From: an uncultured Bacilli bacterium | GTDB lineage: Bacteria > Bacillota_I > Bacilli_A > RF39 > UBA660 | Length of the DNA: 64,000 nt | NCBI GenBank assembly: GCA_934096815.1 | Contig: CAKOMY010000006.1 | Location: 11,395-75,394 of the forward strand | Direction: 5' to 3' | Shown here: positions 61,348-64,000 of the stretch, piece by piece | Layout of the letters: every line of letters starts with the position of its first letter | Position numbering within the stretch: position 1 is the first letter of the stretch | Translations under genes and position numbers: made by a program | Notes under the pieces: model-generated | The model's database searches: none | Seen by the model: the letters and a program-made list of their open reading frames with translations, nothing else | What the model was told of the DNA's origin: nothing

Positions 61348-62277
61348 TTAATATCTTATTATTTCTTTATAATTAACGGGTAAACCCATTGTATCTAATA
61401 CTTTTTTAATATCAATTGTATGTAAACGTCCGGCTAAAACATCTATTTCATAACTTAGTTCACTTATAAATAATCTAAATTGATCTTTAGCAAGTAATTG
61501 TTTTAAAATTATTACAAGGGCTAAGATATCATTTTTACCATATATATATTCTCCATTTTGAATAGGTATATCAAGGTAGCTATGAATGCCATTATCTTCA
61601 ATTATTTTTTGAGTACGATGATTAAAAACAATATCTTCATGAGCACATAAATTGCGATAATTAGCTAAGATTGGCAAATAAGTTATTAAATCATCTTTAG
61701 AAACATTGTAGATATCAGCAATAGCTTCTTGGTCGGATTCTTTCATGATGGTAAATAATTCACTAACGATACCAAAAGATAATACTTTTACCACTACCCA
61801 TAAGGGAATATATCCATAATTTTTTATATAGTGCATTGTTGCTTGGTGTTGGCCACCATTAATTCTAATTTGTCTTTTCATTTTTCTGATCAAATCATTT
61901 ATCTGTCTTTGTTTTTCAGGACAACGGCTAAAATTAGTTGCTTTTAAATAATCCTTTTCTTTATAACCATATTGCTTTGATAATTGATAGGAAAAAATAC
62001 TTTTCATATTATTTTCTACGACTAAGAGATTTTTAAATAATATATTTCTTACTTGTCTATCAAAATTAAATAATGCGATGATTTCTTTAAAATTAGTACC
62101 ATCTTGATAATATCTATCAGTACCATTTTTTAAAAATAAATGTCGATATCCATTAATAAAAAAGTAATTTTCTCTTATTAAGGTTTCTTTTGCAAAATCA
62201 ATGTCATCTATTATCATACCTCTTTCTTGCAAAATTGATACTTGTTCATCGATTGTTTTAAAGACTTTTGTTTTCAC
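61348..62277 (-). CDS. Abi-family protein (AbiD/F-like HEPN domain)
   Basis: A 309-residue protein of the phage abortive-infection AbiD/AbiF family. ENYFFINGYRHLF matches the family's N-terminal signature region, and YRNLCAHEDIVFNHR near residue 215 carries the RxxxxH motif of HEPN RNases with conserved Asn-His downstream. Such proteins are thought to cleave RNA on infection. No antitoxin or other defence gene is next to it. GAGGAGTGCAAGT precedes the GTG start. It is 16 bases upstream of the HtrA gene, so they may share transcript. Confidence 0.8.
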   Translation of the reverse strand: MKTKVFKTIDEQVSILQERGMIIDDIDFAKETLIRENYFFINGYRHLFLKNGTDRYYQDGTNFKEIIALFNFDRQVRNILFKNLLVVENNMKSIFSYQLSKQYGYKEKDYLKATNFSRCPEKQRQINDLIRKMKRQIRINGGQHQATMHYIKNYGYIPLWVVVKVLSFGIVSELFTIMKESDQEAIADIYNVSKDDLITYLPILANYRNLCAHEDIVFNHRTQKIIEDNGIHSYLDIPIQNGEYIYGKNDILALVIILKQLLAKDQFRLFISELSYEIDVLAGRLHTIDIKKVLDTMGLPVNYKEIIRY

Positions 62278-62356
62278 ACTTGCACTCCTCTACTTTGAAA
62301 AGTATATCACATTTCGCAAGATTATAGTACTAAGTTAATATGAAAAAAATGTGAAA

Positions 62357-63022
62357 TTATGAAAAATATGTAATTATTCCTTCAGTTATGATTTTGGCTA
62401 GTTCATTTTGATAGGTATTGGTTTGAAGTTTAATTCTTTCATAATCGTTAGATAGAAAGCCACATTCAATTAAGACGCCTTTTTTATTTAATAATTTATA
62501 CATATATGTATTATTAATTGTTTTAATTTTACGATTATTTTTAGTGTATTTATTTAAAGTATTTTGGATGTTTTCAGCTAATTTCTTATTATCTTTTACA
62601 TAAAATACTTGAGGACCTTTATATTTTTTATCTTGATAAATATTTTGATGGATGGATATGTATAAATCAGCATTAGAATTATTTATTAGTTTAATGCGAT
62701 TATCAAAATCACTCTTTTTACGATATAAAGCATTTGGGTTACTTATATCATTATCATCTTTTCTAGTTAAATAAACTGTTGCTCCAGCATTAGTAAGGGT
62801 TTCTTTTAATTTATAAACTATTTGTAAGTTGATATCTTTTTCATTAACATTTTTAACTGTTGCTCCATTATCAACTCCGCCATGACCAGCATCTAAATAA
62901 ATTATTTTGCCAAGTAAGGGAAATGTTAAATTACCTGCGTTAACATTAAAAATAGAAATAAGTATTATAGAAAATAATAGTAGAATTAAGGATATTTTTA
63001 TAAGTTTATTTATGTTTATCAC
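62357..63022 (-). CDS. N-acetylmuramoyl-L-alanine amidase (CwlD-like)
   Basis: A 221-residue Amidase_3 enzyme: an N-terminal signal/anchor (about 6-28), then IYLDAGHGGVDNGATV with the first zinc His, NEKDINLQIVYKLKETL with Glu ligand, ADLYISIHQN (second His) and LIECGFLSND with catalytic Glu. It cleaves the amide between muramic acid and the stem peptide. Length and anchor fit CwlD, which helps make muramic-delta-lactam in spore cortex. The start is a GTG; no strong ribosome binding site, so it is less certain. Confidence 0.88.
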   Translation of the reverse strand: MININKLIKISLILLLFSIILISIFNVNAGNLTFPLLGKIIYLDAGHGGVDNGATVKNVNEKDINLQIVYKLKETLTNAGATVYLTRKDDNDISNPNALYRKKSDFDNRIKLINNSNADLYISIHQNIYQDKKYKGPQVFYVKDNKKLAENIQNTLNKYTKNNRKIKTINNTYMYKLLNKKGVLIECGFLSNDYERIKLQTNTYQNELAKIITEGIITYFS

Positions 63023-63048
63023 CTATAAATTATATGATAATAAGAAAA

Positions 63049-63069
63049 AAACACCACTATTAGGTGTTT
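63049..63069 (-). terminator. Terminator of the right-edge gene
   Basis: 7-bp perfect stem AAACACC/GGTGTTT with a 7-base loop, followed on the minus strand by a T run, between the partial gene and the amidase gene. Confidence 0.72.
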
Positions 63070-63097
63070 AATTATTTATTTTGCTTAATAATATATA

Positions 63098-64000
63098 TTA
63101 CATTTTTTTGCCACTTTCTGGATTGTTTTTTTGAAAATATGATGCCCAATCAAATGATTTCCATTCATCAGATGACCAATCTACAACTCCACTTGGAATA
63201 TATTCTCTAGTAAGTGGGTAATCATTGAACATTTTGACCCAACTTTCATTTGTTTGATAATATCTTTCTGAGTTTGGTGCAGGCGGATTATTTATTACGT
63301 TTCTAGTGGCATATTGTTCTTCTTTATTTTTATGTCGTTTAGTATATTCATTATATTCTGCCACATCTATTATTTCTGAATCTTTATCAAAGCCCCATGC
63401 AGTATAAACATCATATGTTTCATCATATTTCTTTCCATTTCTTACGAATTCGCCTAAATGAGCATCTTTGCTGGTTCCTCCGACTCCAACTATTCTACCT
63501 GGTCCACTTGTTCCATAAAATTTATCTCCGCGTCTTCTGGTTGAATTAGTCACATTATATTTGGCATCATCTTGCTCTATACTTTTTGGTCCCCATCCTG
63601 GTATATCTCCACCATACATTACATCTTTTCCCAACATTTGAACTCCATCTGCTCGATACCAAAAACCAGGATCATATCCAAGTTTTAATATTAAAAATTT
63701 TAAATCTAAACTGTATTTTAATGGAGAATTGCAATATGTTTCATATACTGCTTTTCCATTTTGAGTAAATGTTAATACGCTTGTATCTGAATCATATAAC
63801 GTAATATCAGGAAGATTTGCTGGATCATATGGGTTTACATAGCCTTCATCATTTAATGAGTTAAGTGCTAATTTTGCGTCATCTTCGGTTGCAAATAAAT
63901 CCATATCACTATTTAATAAATTTGTAACATTACTGCCTATAAAGGTATCAATTTGTTCTAGTGAGTCAGCACATTCATTTATTTTTTCACTAGCGATGGA
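63098..64000 (-). CDS. Unknown protein, C-terminal 300 residues (runs off the right edge)
   Basis: The frame is open from the edge at 64000 to a stop at 63098, so the true start lies outside. The visible part begins with a helical stretch (SEKINECADSLEQIDTFIGS) that resembles the end of a WXG100/LXG-type helical hairpin, followed by a mostly polar domain with Trp- and Gly-rich segments (FWYRADGVQMLGKDVMYGGD, RGDKFYGTSGPGRIVGVGGT) and a Trp-rich end (VVDWSSDEWKSFDWASYF). No known family. An internal Met at 63904 is not the start. Confidence 0.6.
   Translation of the reverse strand, partial: SIASEKINECADSLEQIDTFIGSNVTNLLNSDMDLFATEDDAKLALNSLNDEGYVNPYDPANLPDITLYDSDTSVLTFTQNGKAVYETYCNSPLKYSLDLKFLILKLGYDPGFWYRADGVQMLGKDVMYGGDIPGWGPKSIEQDDAKYNVTNSTRRRGDKFYGTSGPGRIVGVGGTSKDAHLGEFVRNGKKYDETYDVYTAWGFDKDSEIIDVAEYNEYTKRHKNKEEQYATRNVINNPPAPNSERYYQTNESWVKMFNDYPLTREYIPSGVVDWSSDEWKSFDWASYFQKNNPESGKKM

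Noticed and set aside
1..64000. CRISPR array, rRNA operon or complete insertion sequence
   Set aside because: No set of short regularly spaced repeats, rRNA-like stretch or transposase coding sequence with flanking inverted repeats was seen.

Overview
The window is a very AT-rich bacterial chromosome segment (roughly a quarter G+C by eye) with short intergenic gaps, many 1-14 bp gene overlaps and strong GGAGG-type ribosome binding sites. TGA is used as a normal stop (for example at the 12154/12888 gene junction), so this is genetic code 11 and not a Mycoplasma-type code. Anaerobic ribonucleotide reductase (NrdD/NrdG), CotJB/CotJC and CotF-like spore coat proteins, a SleB-type hydrolase and a CwlD-like amidase together suggest an anaerobic, spore-capable low-GC Firmicute (Bacilli/Erysipelotrichia-like gut lineage). 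I cannot name the species.

Layout. 1-3.2 kb: 5' part of an M13 metallopeptidase gene, then a NatAB-like ABC exporter. 3.3-7.2 kb: nrdD-nrdG-dut operon, divergent from a Crp/Fnr-type regulator across a perfect 20-bp palindrome. 7.2-11.1 kb: a giant prepilin-like protein with near-identical 519-bp tandem repeats plus a membrane-anchored partner. 11.2-13.7 kb: an SsuABC/TauABC/ThiXYZ-type importer. 13.7-18.0 kb: an accessory block with a DUF6273-like protein, a Fic protein, a frameshifted RhuM gene and a transglutaminase-like protein. 18.3-27.9 kb: a lipoprotein, a MacB-like ABC transporter, a second ABC exporter with a DUF6056-like membrane protein, and between them a scar made of a duplicated permease 3' end, a decayed radical-SAM/SPASM gene and an acetyltransferase. 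28.1-29.1 kb: an intact RhuM-Fic fusion with its own promoter.

29.1-38.0 kb is mainly cell envelope and sporulation: UppP, an SDR, a PAP2 phosphatase, a SleB-like hydrolase, tRNA-Trp, an LtaS-like phosphoglycerol transferase, a small peptide carrying two leader-like motifs, and CotJB/CotJC. 38.1-47.3 kb: UPF0316 protein, Ca2+-type P-ATPase, CYTH protein, CBS-containing family II pyrophosphatase, VanY-like carboxypeptidase, an HTH-membrane regulator and UvrB. 47.3-52.6 kb: envelope and stress-type proteins (YtxH-like and others), then an HTH-membrane regulator with a secreted protein and two very small ORFs. 52.7-57.2 kb: an E2-acyltransferase-fold protein, a probable D-aspartate ligase/aspartate racemase/CapA operon and a pair of small CotF-like coat genes. 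57.2-64 kb: DUF1292 protein, YchF, a sugar-transfer-type ATP-grasp protein, HtrA, an Abi/HEPN protein, a CwlD-like amidase and a partial unknown gene at the right edge.

Most genes are on the minus strand. Many gene starts were moved downstream from the longest possible reading frame because a clear Shine-Dalgarno sequence sits directly before an internal start codon; these choices are noted per gene. No CRISPR array, rRNA, complete transposase or prophage was found.
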